Positions 44,873 through 55,141 of a stretch of DNA of 64,000 nt are shown piece after piece. Every line of letters starts with the position of its first letter. Position 1 is the first letter of the stretch. The stretch comes from Sporothrix humicola (taxonomy: Eukaryota > Ascomycota > Sordariomycetes > Ophiostomatales > Ophiostomataceae): positions 145,548 to 209,547 of the forward strand of contig WNYE01000073.1 of the NCBI GenBank assembly GCA_021396245.1. The letters run 5' to 3'. Position numbers and translations under genes: made by a program. The notes under the pieces were generated by a model, which was not told where the DNA came from, did not search any database, and was given only the letters and a program-made list of their open reading frames with translations.

Positions 44873-47692
44873 ATGTCACCACATCGGTTCAAGGAGCCGC
44901 TGTTGAAGCTCAACCGGCTGGTGGGCCACTCGTCGGCCAAAAACCACATGTCGAAGCTCCATCTCGGCAACACCGCGGCCCTCGAAGACCCCAAGGCCAA
45001 CAAGGAGGCCGAAAAGGCTCAGCATGAACATATTCTGGAGCAGGAGAAGATCCGCGAAAAGGAAGAGATCCGGCAGCGGCAGGAGCAACGCGAAGAATGT
45101 GCACGGGCAGACGACTTGTCGGAGATCCGCGACCGCTACGGTACGACGACCGACGAGAGCAACGTGCTGGGCCGCAAGGGCGAGACGCGCCTGGCCGACC
45201 TCTACGATGCCCAGCCAGGGCCATCCATCCAGTTCGTGGCACGTCTGCACCATGTGCGGTCGGTCAGCTCGAAACTGGCGTTCCTCGTGTTCCGGCAACA
45301 GGTCGACACGGTGCAGGGCGTGCTCGCTGTCCGTGATGGAGCTGTTTCCGAAAACTTTGTGCGGTGGGCCGAGCACTTGACGACAGAGTGCCTTGTGCGC
45401 GTCCAGGGCACTCTCCAGGCACCCAAAGAACCAGTCAAGGGATGCTCCATCCATGATGTCGAGCTTTTGGTGGACTCACTTCATGTCGTAGTGAAAGTTG
45501 TTGATGGCCCTCCAGTGGACGTCTTCACCGTGGACCGCATCGAAGAGGACGAGGAGACACACGAGGTGAAATACGTGCACCCAATGCACACTCGGACCTC
45601 CAACCGCGTCAGCTACTTGCGGACACCAACGATGCAGAGCGTTATGCGCATCAACGCGACAATCTGCGACCTCTTCCGCACAACACTCACCTCGCAGGGA
45701 TTCATGGAGGTGCACACGCCAAAGCTGCAGCCGGCAGCGACCGAGTCGGGAGCGGAAGTCTTTGAGGTCAAGTACTTTGGCCGCAAGGCATTCCTCGCCC
45801 AGAGCCCGCAGCTGGCCAAGCAGCTGTGCATGTCAGCCGATTTCGGCCGCGTCTTTGAAATCGGTAGCGTGTTCCGCGCCGAGAACAGCAACACGCACCG
45901 CCACCTGACCGAGTACGTCAGTCTCGACCTCGAAATGGTCATTGAGAACGACTACTACGACGCCATGATGATCATCGACCACCTCCTCAAGACAATATTA
46001 AAGGGCGTCTACGAGCGCAACCGCAAAGAGGTTGAGATGGTCAAGACACATTTCCCGCACGAGGACCTAGTGATCCCCGACAAGACACTTGTTCTTCCCT
46101 TTAAAGAGGCCGTTGGCCTTCTTAATGCATCCGGGTGGCGCGATGAGCAAGGAAACGAGGCGTCGCCGGTGGAAGACCTCAGCACGCCTGCCGAGATCCG
46201 CCTGGGCCAGGTGATCAAGGAAAAGTACAACACCGACTACTACATTCTCGACAAGTTCCCACGCTCTGCACGGCCTTTCTACACGCACCTCGATAATACC
46301 GACGACAACTACACCAACTCGTTTGATATCTTTTTGCGAGGCCAAGAGATTACGACCGGTGGCCAGCGCATCCACAATGTGCGCACCTTGAAGAAGCGGA
46401 TGGTCGGCGCAGGCATCGACCCATCTGATATGGAGGAGTATATCCAAGGCTTTGAGTGGGGTGTTCTACCACACGCCGGCTGTGGTATCGGACTGGAGCG
46501 GCTCGTGTTCTTGATGCTCAACCTCAAGGATGTGCGGAACGCGACACTGTTCCCTCGCGATCCCAAGTCGCTGCCAGCTAAACCGCCAAATACAAAGTAC
46601 AAGCTTCCTCATCCAGAGGCCAACACGATCCGGTTTGCCATTGACTACGACGAGCGACTCAGTACAGAGAGCCTGAACGGGCACACCGATCTCAAGTTGC
46701 CGACAGTCGAGGACCTGATTGCCAACTACGGCGACGCGACCAACACGAGCTGGCTCGATGACCGGTACAAGGTCTGGCGCCACGAATCTACTGGCGCAGC
46801 CATTGGCTACGCCGAGGAAAACGGATATGCGCTCGTGATGGGCAACCCTCTGTGCGACTCGAGACAGTACGCACCCGTCATCTCTGCATTTTTGAGAGCA
46901 CTCCGGACCGACATGGACCTACGGCCTATCTGGCTGCTCGTGTCGGCCGAGGTCGAGCGGATCCTGGGCGAGAAGCTGGGCTGGAACACCATGTCCTGCG
47001 TGGCCGAAGAGCGCGTCCAGCTTAACGGCGCTGGCGCGGCCGACACAACGGCCACCAAGGCGCAAAAGAGCAACATCAAGAAGAAGCAGCGGCAGGCCGA
47101 AGACGCGGGCGTCACCGTGCACGTCATTGACCACGGCGAGCCGGTGCCCGACGAGCTGCGGGCGCGCTGCGACAAGCGCATCGAGGAGTGGAAGGCCAAC
47201 CGGTCGGGCAAGCAGGTGCACATCACCGAGGTGCGCCCCTGGATCGACCTACCGCACCGCCGGTTCGTGTGGGCCGAGGATCGAGACGGCAACGTGGCCG
47301 CCCTGGTCGTGCTGCACAACCTGGCGCCGGCCAACGGCTGCCAGATCAAGTTTGCGCTCGACTTCCCGGGCGCGCCCAACGGCACGATCGAGCTAGCGAT
47401 TGCACGGGCCATGGCCCTGGTGGCGGCGTCGTCGTCGGCACAGTCCATTACGTTTGGCGCGGGCGCCACGCGTGACATGCAGTTTGGCCCCCAGCTCGAA
47501 GGCACGCTGCGGGCCAAGATCCTGGCCAAGACGTACAAGACGGTGGCCGAGCAGCTCAAGCTGTACCAGAAGAGCGAGTTCCGCGACAAGTTTGGCGCCG
47601 AGGAGGACGCGGTGTACATTTGCTACCCGCACCTGGGCCTCGGCGTCTCTGGCGCGCGGACACTGGTCAAGTACTTTGAGGATGAGATGTAG
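44873..47692 (+). CDS. erdS: ergosteryl-3-beta-O-L-aspartate synthase: AspRS-DUF2156 fusion
   Basis: Intronless, 939 residues. A charged Glu/Lys/Gln N-terminal helix (about 35-85) precedes the anticodon-binding OB fold (about 115-215). The class IIb synthetase core has motif 1 near 255-285 (GFMEVHTPKL), AQSPQLAKQ (309-317), motif 2 FEIGSVFRAENSNTHRHLTEY (about 328-348), and motif 3 GCGIGLERLVFL (536-547), all AspRS-like. From about 605 to 935 a second domain follows (GYALVMGNPLCDS, HRRFVWAEDRDGNVAAL, CYPHLGLGVSGARTLVKYF), of the DUF2156/aminoacyl-tRNA transferase type with a GNAT fold. This fusion is that of fungal ErdS, which makes Asp-tRNA and transfers Asp to the 3-OH of ergosterol. All class II motifs look intact. 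Confidence 0.93.
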   Translation: MSPHRFKEPLLKLNRLVGHSSAKNHMSKLHLGNTAALEDPKANKEAEKAQHEHILEQEKIREKEEIRQRQEQREECARADDLSEIRDRYGTTTDESNVLGRKGETRLADLYDAQPGPSIQFVARLHHVRSVSSKLAFLVFRQQVDTVQGVLAVRDGAVSENFVRWAEHLTTECLVRVQGTLQAPKEPVKGCSIHDVELLVDSLHVVVKVVDGPPVDVFTVDRIEEDEETHEVKYVHPMHTRTSNRVSYLRTPTMQSVMRINATICDLFRTTLTSQGFMEVHTPKLQPAATESGAEVFEVKYFGRKAFLAQSPQLAKQLCMSADFGRVFEIGSVFRAENSNTHRHLTEYVSLDLEMVIENDYYDAMMIIDHLLKTILKGVYERNRKEVEMVKTHFPHEDLVIPDKTLVLPFKEAVGLLNASGWRDEQGNEASPVEDLSTPAEIRLGQVIKEKYNTDYYILDKFPRSARPFYTHLDNTDDNYTNSFDIFLRGQEITTGGQRIHNVRTLKKRMVGAGIDPSDMEEYIQGFEWGVLPHAGCGIGLERLVFLMLNLKDVRNATLFPRDPKSLPAKPPNTKYKLPHPEANTIRFAIDYDERLSTESLNGHTDLKLPTVEDLIANYGDATNTSWLDDRYKVWRHESTGAAIGYAEENGYALVMGNPLCDSRQYAPVISAFLRALRTDMDLRPIWLLVSAEVERILGEKLGWNTMSCVAEERVQLNGAGAADTTATKAQKSNIKKKQRQAEDAGVTVHVIDHGEPVPDELRARCDKRIEEWKANRSGKQVHITEVRPWIDLPHRRFVWAEDRDGNVAALVVLHNLAPANGCQIKFALDFPGAPNGTIELAIARAMALVAASSSAQSITFGAGATRDMQFGPQLEGTLRAKILAKTYKTVAEQLKLYQKSEFRDKFGAEEDAVYICYPHLGLGVSGARTLVKYFEDEM

Positions 47693-48354
47693 GGGGACTG
47701 GGCTAGATGAATCTGTTTTTTGCTTTACTTTTGCTTTATTTTCTGCTTTCTTTCTATTTCTCTGTTTTCACGATAATACGACCATTTCAAGATACTCATG
47801 GCGATGCCCGCAGTTTCAAACGCATGGCGAGTAAATAGATGACTGTTTAATGCCACAAATAAAGACTCTTTCAATTAAACGTACAATTTTCTTGTAAAAG
47901 GAAAGAAGTTGCATAAAATCATTGTGTTTGCTGCTTTCTGCAAAGTACCAACAACGTGCGAATGCCGATCTTTTCTTGTCTTGGTCGTTGACATAATGGG
48001 GGACGTTGGGTGGCGACTCACTCCAACAGCAAACGGAAATCCAGCACAACCAGCACATGACATCACATTACAATGCCGAGACCTGCCCAGGCCGCCACAA
48101 CAGGCTGTTCTGTCCACTGTTTGGGCGATTTTCATAGACGGCATCGTCATAAATCGTTGCACAGCCGTTTCACGAAAATAATACTGTGAAGAATTAACAG
48201 AAAGGATCAAACAAATTACGACACAGTTTTGAGTCGCATTGATCACTGACGTGGCTCTCATGGTGATGCATTTTTACCCTTTATGAGCCTTTTTGTTCAA
48301 TATCGACTCTTCTCAACATTACAATGAACTTCTTCTCATTGTCTCGCATCCACG
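47693..48354. other. 662-base spacer with an upstream ORF
   Basis: 3' end of erdS and promoter/leader of the next gene. An ATG at 48324 opens a 15-codon uORF that ends at 48371, overlapping the first possible start (48355) of the next gene in another frame. Confidence 0.4.
47858..47863 (+). terminator. poly(A) signal candidate, erdS
   Basis: AATAAA lies about 165 bases after the erdS stop. Confidence 0.35.
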
Positions 48355-49554
48355 ATGCATCCCCAACTTGAATCTCACAACAACCACAATAACGCCAGCA
48401 GCAGCACAATGGCGACAAAACGAGAACCCGACCCTGAAAACCTCAAGGAGGTTGATAACATGACCGACGAAGACCAGAGAGAGCACCAAGAAGAGCAACA
48501 ACAAGAACAACAATACCCACAAGACGAGAGAGACCAGTTCCCGACAGACGAGGCCGGCCATGTCTACACCAATATTGCAACCAACCTCGAAGCCCGCCAA
48601 CGGCCGACCGTGCCGCCGGGCCTCGTCAGCCTCGACTACAATCCGTGGGACCACCGCAAGAAACTCATTCTCATGACAGCGCTCTTGATGGCCGAGTTCT
48701 GCTTCTTGCCCGTGGCCCTCTATTATCCCCTGTGGTACGCCACCACTCTGCGCCATGGTGTTTGTAAGTCCAAAATCCCCCACCTTCAAATTTAATCCCA
48801 CTAACCAGGTAGTATTCGCCATCATCACGTCCTTTTTCGGCATCGTGACGGGCGTCGAGTTTGCCCTCCGCTCGTGGCGCCTGCTGCAGCCTGCCGGCAC
48901 GTACCGTCCGCTGGGCGGCCGCCGCTGGGCCCTGGACGCCACGCACTGGATTTTGTTAGTTGTCTACTCGCTCATGACGGCCGTGCTCATTGGCGCGTCC
49001 GTCCCCAGGGAGCCGCTCGTGAGGCCGCTGGCGCTGCCGTCGACCATGTTCTTGCTGATCATGGCCTTTTTGCTGCTCGCCACCGGCATTCTGCACCACC
49101 GAAAGGTCATGTCGCCGTGGCGCATCAGCTCTACGCCCGGACGCTGTACGTATGCTTTCCGCCCTCTCACCTACACTTTAGTGGAAGACGTTGTCGCTGT
49201 CGACGGCGGCGCTGGTCGTGCGTACCGTCAGCGTCTGGCCGTCCGTTGGCAGCAGAGCCCACGGTTCCGTAGCCTCCTAGCCCGTCTCAACTGGCTTTGG
49301 GGGATTGGCTGTCTGGCAGGCGGAACGTTGACAATGGTCATCCTGTGGACGACATCACAAGATGTAGCCTACGGATTTGGTAAGTCTAGTCATTCCTACT
49401 CTCTATTTATAAACACACTGCTAACTTCTTAGGCTGGGCTGGACCGTTGGTGATCGTTTGTCTTTTGGCGATTGCAACGCTGAATCTCGTAAGGACTGGC
49501 CTACGGCATGAAAAGGAAATGTGGGAAGCAGACTGCCAGGCCAGTTCGGTATAA
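48355..49554 (+). CDS. polytopic membrane protein of unknown function
   Basis: Exons join(48355..48763,48813..49379,49433..49554) give 365 residues. An in-frame Met at 48409 has a better context (CACAATGGCG) and may be the true start. The N-terminal ~95 residues are polar and Glu/Gln-rich. About six or seven hydrophobic segments follow, for example LILMTALLMAEFCFLPVALYYPLWYA, VLFAIITSFFGIVTGVEFA, WILLVVYSLMTAVLIGA, STMFLLIMAFLLLATGI, LNWLWGIGCLAGGTLTMVILW and GPLVIVCLLAIATLNLV. A soluble loop carries YTLVEDVVAVDGGAGRAYRQRL. The introns are short (49 and 53 nt). This looks like a fungal family of unassigned integral membrane proteins. It is collinear with erdS, 662 bases downstream. Confidence 0.75.
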
Positions 49555-50864
49555 GAGGTATAGTTTGAAAAATGTGTCTGCTACTGTATTTTTATGTATT
49601 TGTATGATTATGAGCTTAAATTAGACTTGAATACGAAATGACGAATGGATGATTATTTTCACTGCAATTTTACTCATGAAATCGATGGAATAATTTTTAC
49701 GTGTAGAATTTTGACATTGAAAATGTGGAAAAGAAAAAAAAATATGAACAAAAAGTGTAGGATACAAAATAAACACAAAAAACGACACAACAGAAAAGAA
49801 AATATTCTTATACATACCATCCTAATAATTGTACCGGCAACCAGCCCTGTCTGTTCAAAAAAAGCCCTTGTACATCGTGTCTGGTGATGTTTTGCAGTAC
49901 GACATAAGCAAGTGGCAGTTGTGGCCCCACTTTTCCGTGTAAGTGACCTCAGTCTTGGCACCGCGAAAGAGGAAGGTATCGGTTGCTCTTTCCATCTTCT
50001 TTCTTTTGACAGATTTCGATTCTCCTTCCAATTTGAAATTTGACCTCTTTCCAATTACCGATATTAAATTCCCGTAAAAAAAGGGCTTGCGTGACTGCGA
50101 GACTGCCTGATTGTCGGCCGCTTTTCGTTGTGCTTCCAACCCCTCGTGTGTCGTATTGTGGAACCTGTTTTTTTTGTGGTCGGAATTGGCCACCGGTGAG
50201 AAACACGACGTCACAGCCGTGCAGTCGATCACCACTTTTCGGGGCACTCAACGGTACACAACCAGACAACAAATTGAACAACAGAAGCCAGTAAAAGGCC
50301 ACTCCACAAAACGAGAGTCGATATCGACAAATCAGGCTTTCCGGAATACAAGATAAATGCAGGGTAGAGCCTTGCAACGACACTGAGAGAAAAGTATTTC
50401 TGGGTTGCAGAGAAGTATATTTTTGGGACAGCTTGCAGCTCCAGGGTCATGAAAGGGTCATGAGACAGTCTCGGCAAGCTTTATCTCCAAAGATCCCTGA
50501 AGGGTTGCACTCGAGAAAAGTATTAACTCAGGACTCGTCGGGGCCTCGGTGACGAGTCCTACAATTTGTTTCAATTTGTTTGTGACAGCCTGCCAGGCTT
50601 TTCGCGCCGTTTCTGAGACCCTTGACGGAAACAATGGAGAAGGAAGGATGACCTCGCCACCGATCCGAGCAAGATTGAGTCAAGGAGTCTCATACGTCGT
50701 CGGTCTTCTCGGCTGTTCCAGTTTCTTGACTTTCTGTATATGAACCTGCCCTGCCATATTATGAATTATGAATGAGAAATTGAGATTCCTCGCAAGTATC
50801 CATCAACGCATAACAACTTTTACGCAAAACACTCGCAAAAGCATAGTCTTTTACTATTTCTTCC
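49555..50864. other. 1.3 kb intergenic region
   Basis: A/T-rich from 49560 to 49830. No gene seen. Confidence 0.5.
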
Positions 50865-51452
50865 ATGCCCACCATGTCGTACCACTCGACAGAGCGCCGC
50901 GGCCGGTCTTCGCGCCGTCACGGCGACCGCTACGATGACCGCTATGACGACCGCTACGGCTACGGCTACGACACCTATGACGACTACGGTTATGACCGCG
51001 GCCGCAGCTACGACCGGGGTCACGATCGGGGCCGTAGTCACGGCGATCGAGACTACGCGGCCGTCCAGCGCTACCATTCTCATTCTAGACCGTCCACTCG
51101 CCGGAGCAAGAGCTCGGCCCGCAACTCTTACTACTCGTCGTCACCGTCCTCGTCTTCTTCATCGTCCTCATCCCGCCGCAGCTCATCGGCCAGCCGCGAG
51201 CTCAAGCATGTCGTGACGTCGGCCCTGACGGCCGGTGCTGTCGAGGCTTTCCGCCTGCGCAAGACGCCCGGCAAGTGGACATCGGCCCACAAGGGCGGCC
51301 GCGTGGCCACCGCTGCCATTGGCGCCGCCGTCGCCGACTCGGCCGTCGAGCGCAACAACCACAGCGGCAAGCACTCGCGGCGGCACGTCGTCGAGGCGAC
51401 GGTGGCGGGTCTTCTGACGGACCGGTTGGTCAACGGGAAGCGGAGGAAGTGA
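50865..51452 (+). CDS. small Arg/Tyr/Ser-rich protein with a conserved-looking C-terminal domain
   Basis: Intronless, 195 residues; a second Met at 50874 (ACCATGTC) is an equally good start. Residues 15-60 are a repetitive basic/acidic Tyr-rich segment (DRYDDRYDDRYGYGYD, DRGRSYDRGHDRGRSHGDRD). A serine run (about 92-108) follows. A compact C-terminal part (about 112-190) has small-residue helices (SALTAGAVEAFRLRKTPGKW, GGRVATAAIGAAVADSAVERN, VVEATVAGLLTDRLVNG) resembling the glycine-rich helical tails of fungal DUF3824-type proteins. The function is unknown. The RGG/RS-like front may bind RNA or form condensates (inference). Confidence 0.7.
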   Translation: MPTMSYHSTERRGRSSRRHGDRYDDRYDDRYGYGYDTYDDYGYDRGRSYDRGHDRGRSHGDRDYAAVQRYHSHSRPSTRRSKSSARNSYYSSSPSSSSSSSSSRRSSSASRELKHVVTSALTAGAVEAFRLRKTPGKWTSAHKGGRVATAAIGAAVADSAVERNNHSGKHSRRHVVEATVAGLLTDRLVNGKRRK

Positions 51453-54400
51453 ACAGGCTTGGTATATGAAAGATTGTCAACGAGATTGTCTGATGAATGA
51501 TAGCAGCGATGGAGGATACCTGTCTTTGCGGAGGATATTTGCGTGTATGACTTTCCTGTTACGACTATGACCTGGCTTTGTTATTATGACCCTGTTTCGT
51601 TTCTTCATTGTATTATTCCTTTCTTACTTACCTAGCCTGTTATGAATTAATGCTTGTATCTTTTGTTTTTACCTCTAATTTGCATGAATCAGGTTGACCA
51701 AATAACCGATGATGCTCCTCCTTCCTATGACCACGCCATGTCGTGTTTGATTTCCTTTTGTCAATATTGCTACGAAATATACATCGATGATTACATGAGA
51801 CGCTGCACAAAGATAGCTGTGCATCACCTAAAGCCAAGAGATAAGGTATGAAGCTGAAGGGGACGCCTCGACGCCTCAACGCCTCGTTTCTCGGATGTTT
51901 TCTGATATCACAGCATTTCCCGCCACCGAGGCTTGCATGCTTTATGCTTGCTTTTTTCTATTCATAATTAAAGCCTCAACTCCACATATGGCCCCGGATA
52001 CTCTTTGGACATCCCGCCATTGCTATCTTACTCATACTCTCCAGAAGCATACACCCCTCTGACGCGGCGCTCAGGATGAGGAATATTGCAATCAATCGTG
52101 GGCTCTCCAATCAAGGACAGATCCGAGCGAGGGAGTGATCAGCCCCAGCCTCACCAAAAAAAAAAGAAGCATCCCTAGGATCACCCCAAGACACGGTCTC
52201 CCCGTGACTGTTTATGCCTCTCTATTTCCTTTTTGAGATCTCTTGGCACCTCATCTCCGCGTGAGCGTGGGTGGATGAGGCAAGATGGAGAAGCAGAGAT
52301 AAGGAATTGATACGAAACGACAAAGTTGGGGGTCACAAAAATAACAAACCGCTTTAGGGTACAGGTGAAGGATGAGATGTAGCCTCCGCAAGGTCAGCCT
52401 GTTGGCTGTTTCACCATGGAGCAGGCACCAAGCATCCCGCGTCTTCTTGTGGGACGGACCGAACGTAAAGGACTACTCACTACCAATCGAGCGGATGACC
52501 GGAGGGAGCGAGGTCCAGTGCGGGACCTCTCAAAATGGAGTGGCCTGAGGGAAGAGTATCACGGACCTCTGCAGGGCAGCAGAGATAACTGTCCTACACC
52601 GAGGGAATACGTACGAGCTTTTTGTAACGCAGCAGTTGTTGACTGTGCTTTTTACGTTGTGGGATATTTACTGTGGGAACAGTATGTACGGAGTCGAGAA
52701 ATTATGTGCAGCATCAAGAGACCCCGGAGCATCTCAAACGGCCCTGCATCGTATCCTGAGCTCCATTGTTTTCTTCTTTCCATTCTTCCATGCCTTCCAC
52801 GATGCTTTCGATATCATCTATTTGGTAACAACTCGTATTGGTCCGTGGTAGACGAGCATCTCCCTACATGACTCGGCAAGGCTGGGCAATGCAGCCACTA
52901 TCTCTGTCGGGACTCACGTTAGTCGCCGTGTTCTACGCTCCCGTCTATTTCCCTTTCTTTCTTTTTCGTCCTTCTTATTTTGGCTGCGCGTTACACAATT
53001 CTCACGACTTCAGATCTCACCTTGAACACACAAAAGCTGACGCGGGATGAAGAGTGCCACATTCCTAGATAATTCCTCAGCCGTGCCACGTTATGAGCCT
53101 GGAGAGACAGAAAAAGTGGCCTCTATTGGATATCCAGTGCCAAGTAGATAAGAGCAGAGGAAAAAGAAAACAAAAAGGATCGTGTGGATGAAGCTGAAAA
53201 AACACACGACTTGGCCACGAAACGGGGAGAAGGCGAATATATGAAAAGACGCACAATCGCTGACTTTAGTTTCTTTTTACAGCATCATGTCAGCATTTTA
53301 ATATTTGTTCTGATTGCAAGAGAATCAAAAGACTCAGTATGGAGTCACTTGTCGCGTGTTTGCCAAGCATCGCCCCTTTTCTCGGCCACGCCTACGGCAC
53401 ACGAGCTATCTCGACTCTCTTCTCGCCTCTCTTTCACACCTTTAGGTCTTTATTTACATCACAATTATCGAGACCCTCTGAAGCCCAATAATGGAGGAAG
53501 AAAAGGCCCAAAAGAAGAAAATAAAGCAAGCCCAATCCTCCACAACGCTGGATTACCAGGCTCGCCAGGGTCATTTACACAAGAGTCGTCATGGTGTGTA
53601 GCACGTGACCCCACTTACATCTAATTTGGGGAACACGATAATTCGACGGTGCTGCGTCATGTCTTTTGCTCGTGTCATTTCTTCAGTTGTTTTCTTTGTT
53701 CTGAGAACTGAATGACGATCGCCAGAACGAAAAGCTTTTCTGCTGACAAGCAACGCGTACGTTTTGACAGAGGGATGATAGAAGGAAAGATCGCGCATCT
53801 GAAATTAAACAAGAAGAATTCAAAGAACAAGAAAAGAAAAGAAACAGAATCCCCATAGCTGCCCAATGAGCAGGGGTCCCTGGACGATGGACCCTGCTTT
53901 TTTTCTGTGTTATTTCTTTTCCTGTGATCTCATTTCGTCATTTCATATTTTTTTTTGCTACGCGGCATGGCTGCAGGGCATGATGCTTTCTTAATCCTTT
54001 CCCTCGGTCAACGGGGAAGAGCTCGTGCCCTCATCTTAACTAATCCGCATCGACGACGTACCTCTGGCAATACTCCAGCTTCAAGCACACGCTGCATCTT
54101 ATTTCGTACAGAGTTAATGCACCCCAAACCATGGAAGTCTGCCCGAGATGTCCCCTGGTTAAACACTGCCGAACTGGGATCGGTTATGAGGGCAGCTCTC
54201 GGGGGTATTATTTAGGCGGCGACCGGGGCAAGAGGCGCAAAGAAAGGCCTGAAGATACTGGAAAGAGGCGGCAACATCATCCTGAATAGCAGTGAGATCA
54301 CGAACCGAAATGTGTAAAGATAGGGGATCGCGGCCAGTAAAGGCAGGGGATCGTCGCTGCAAGGCCACTGGGCGAGAAGAAGCACTGAAGGCGGTGACGT

Positions 54401-55127
54401 CCTTACAAGAGCGCTCTCAGCACCGTGGCTCGGTACTTTTAGACTTTTTACCGCGCATTTTCGTGTTTTCGTGAACTCTCACCCTGTTCCTTTTCGTAAG
54501 GCGGTCAAAATGCCAGGGCAATCAAGTCCTCAAAACGCAGGCCAAGCTGTAAGAAGACGGCCTCCAGGGCTGGGCGAACATTGCCAAAGAGACCAAAACC
54601 AGGGGGCAACTGATAAGAGATTTTGTCAGTTCTGTGAGTGTTGTGAATTGCCAACAGTAAAAGGCTGGACACAGAGAGACAAGGCCAGAAAACTGGGGCT
54701 TTGGGGATGTGCAATGGCAATGTGTAAAGCAGCCTTGTCATTGGAGCGATAAACACCCGAGTCGAGACTTGATCCATCGCAGGCCACTGGTTGGCTGATC
54801 TATCTTTTAGGGGGCGTGTCGTTAGCGAGGGCGAGATTTACTGTGTCTGGAGATGGGAAGAGAGAGGACGAGGCCAGGGCCAAGGCGGACGCAGAGAAGC
54901 TTGTTTTAGAAAAAACAACGTGAAAGAGAAACCCCAAAAGGGACAAGGCCCAGAAGGCCAGGAAGGGGCCAAAAGGCAATTGGAGAAGGGGGAAGGAGCA
55001 AGTGGAGGGAAGGCGGAAGGCTGGCGCTGAGGCAGGAGGTTACTTTCCTCCAAAGCCTAAAGCCAAGCAAAGGGAAAGAGCGAAAGGCTTCGCTTTCAGT
55101 GGATGACTCTCTGAAAAGGGCGCTATC

Positions 55128-55141
55128 CCATTGGCCAATGG
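55128..55141. repeat. 14-bp palindrome of back-to-back CCAAT boxes
   Basis: CCATTGGCCAATGG reads the same on both strands and contains CCAAT in both orientations. It is far from any supported gene. Confidence 0.5.

Noticed and set aside
49146..49181. Possible 36-nt intron in the membrane protein gene after erdS
   Set aside because: Too short for a normal fungal intron. The frame is open and the resulting sequence before EDVVAVDGG looks natural, so I kept it as exon.
52416..52871. 151-codon ORF with a good start context (CACCATGGAG)
   Set aside because: No recognisable domain and unremarkable composition in a gene-free stretch. Kept only as a weak possibility.
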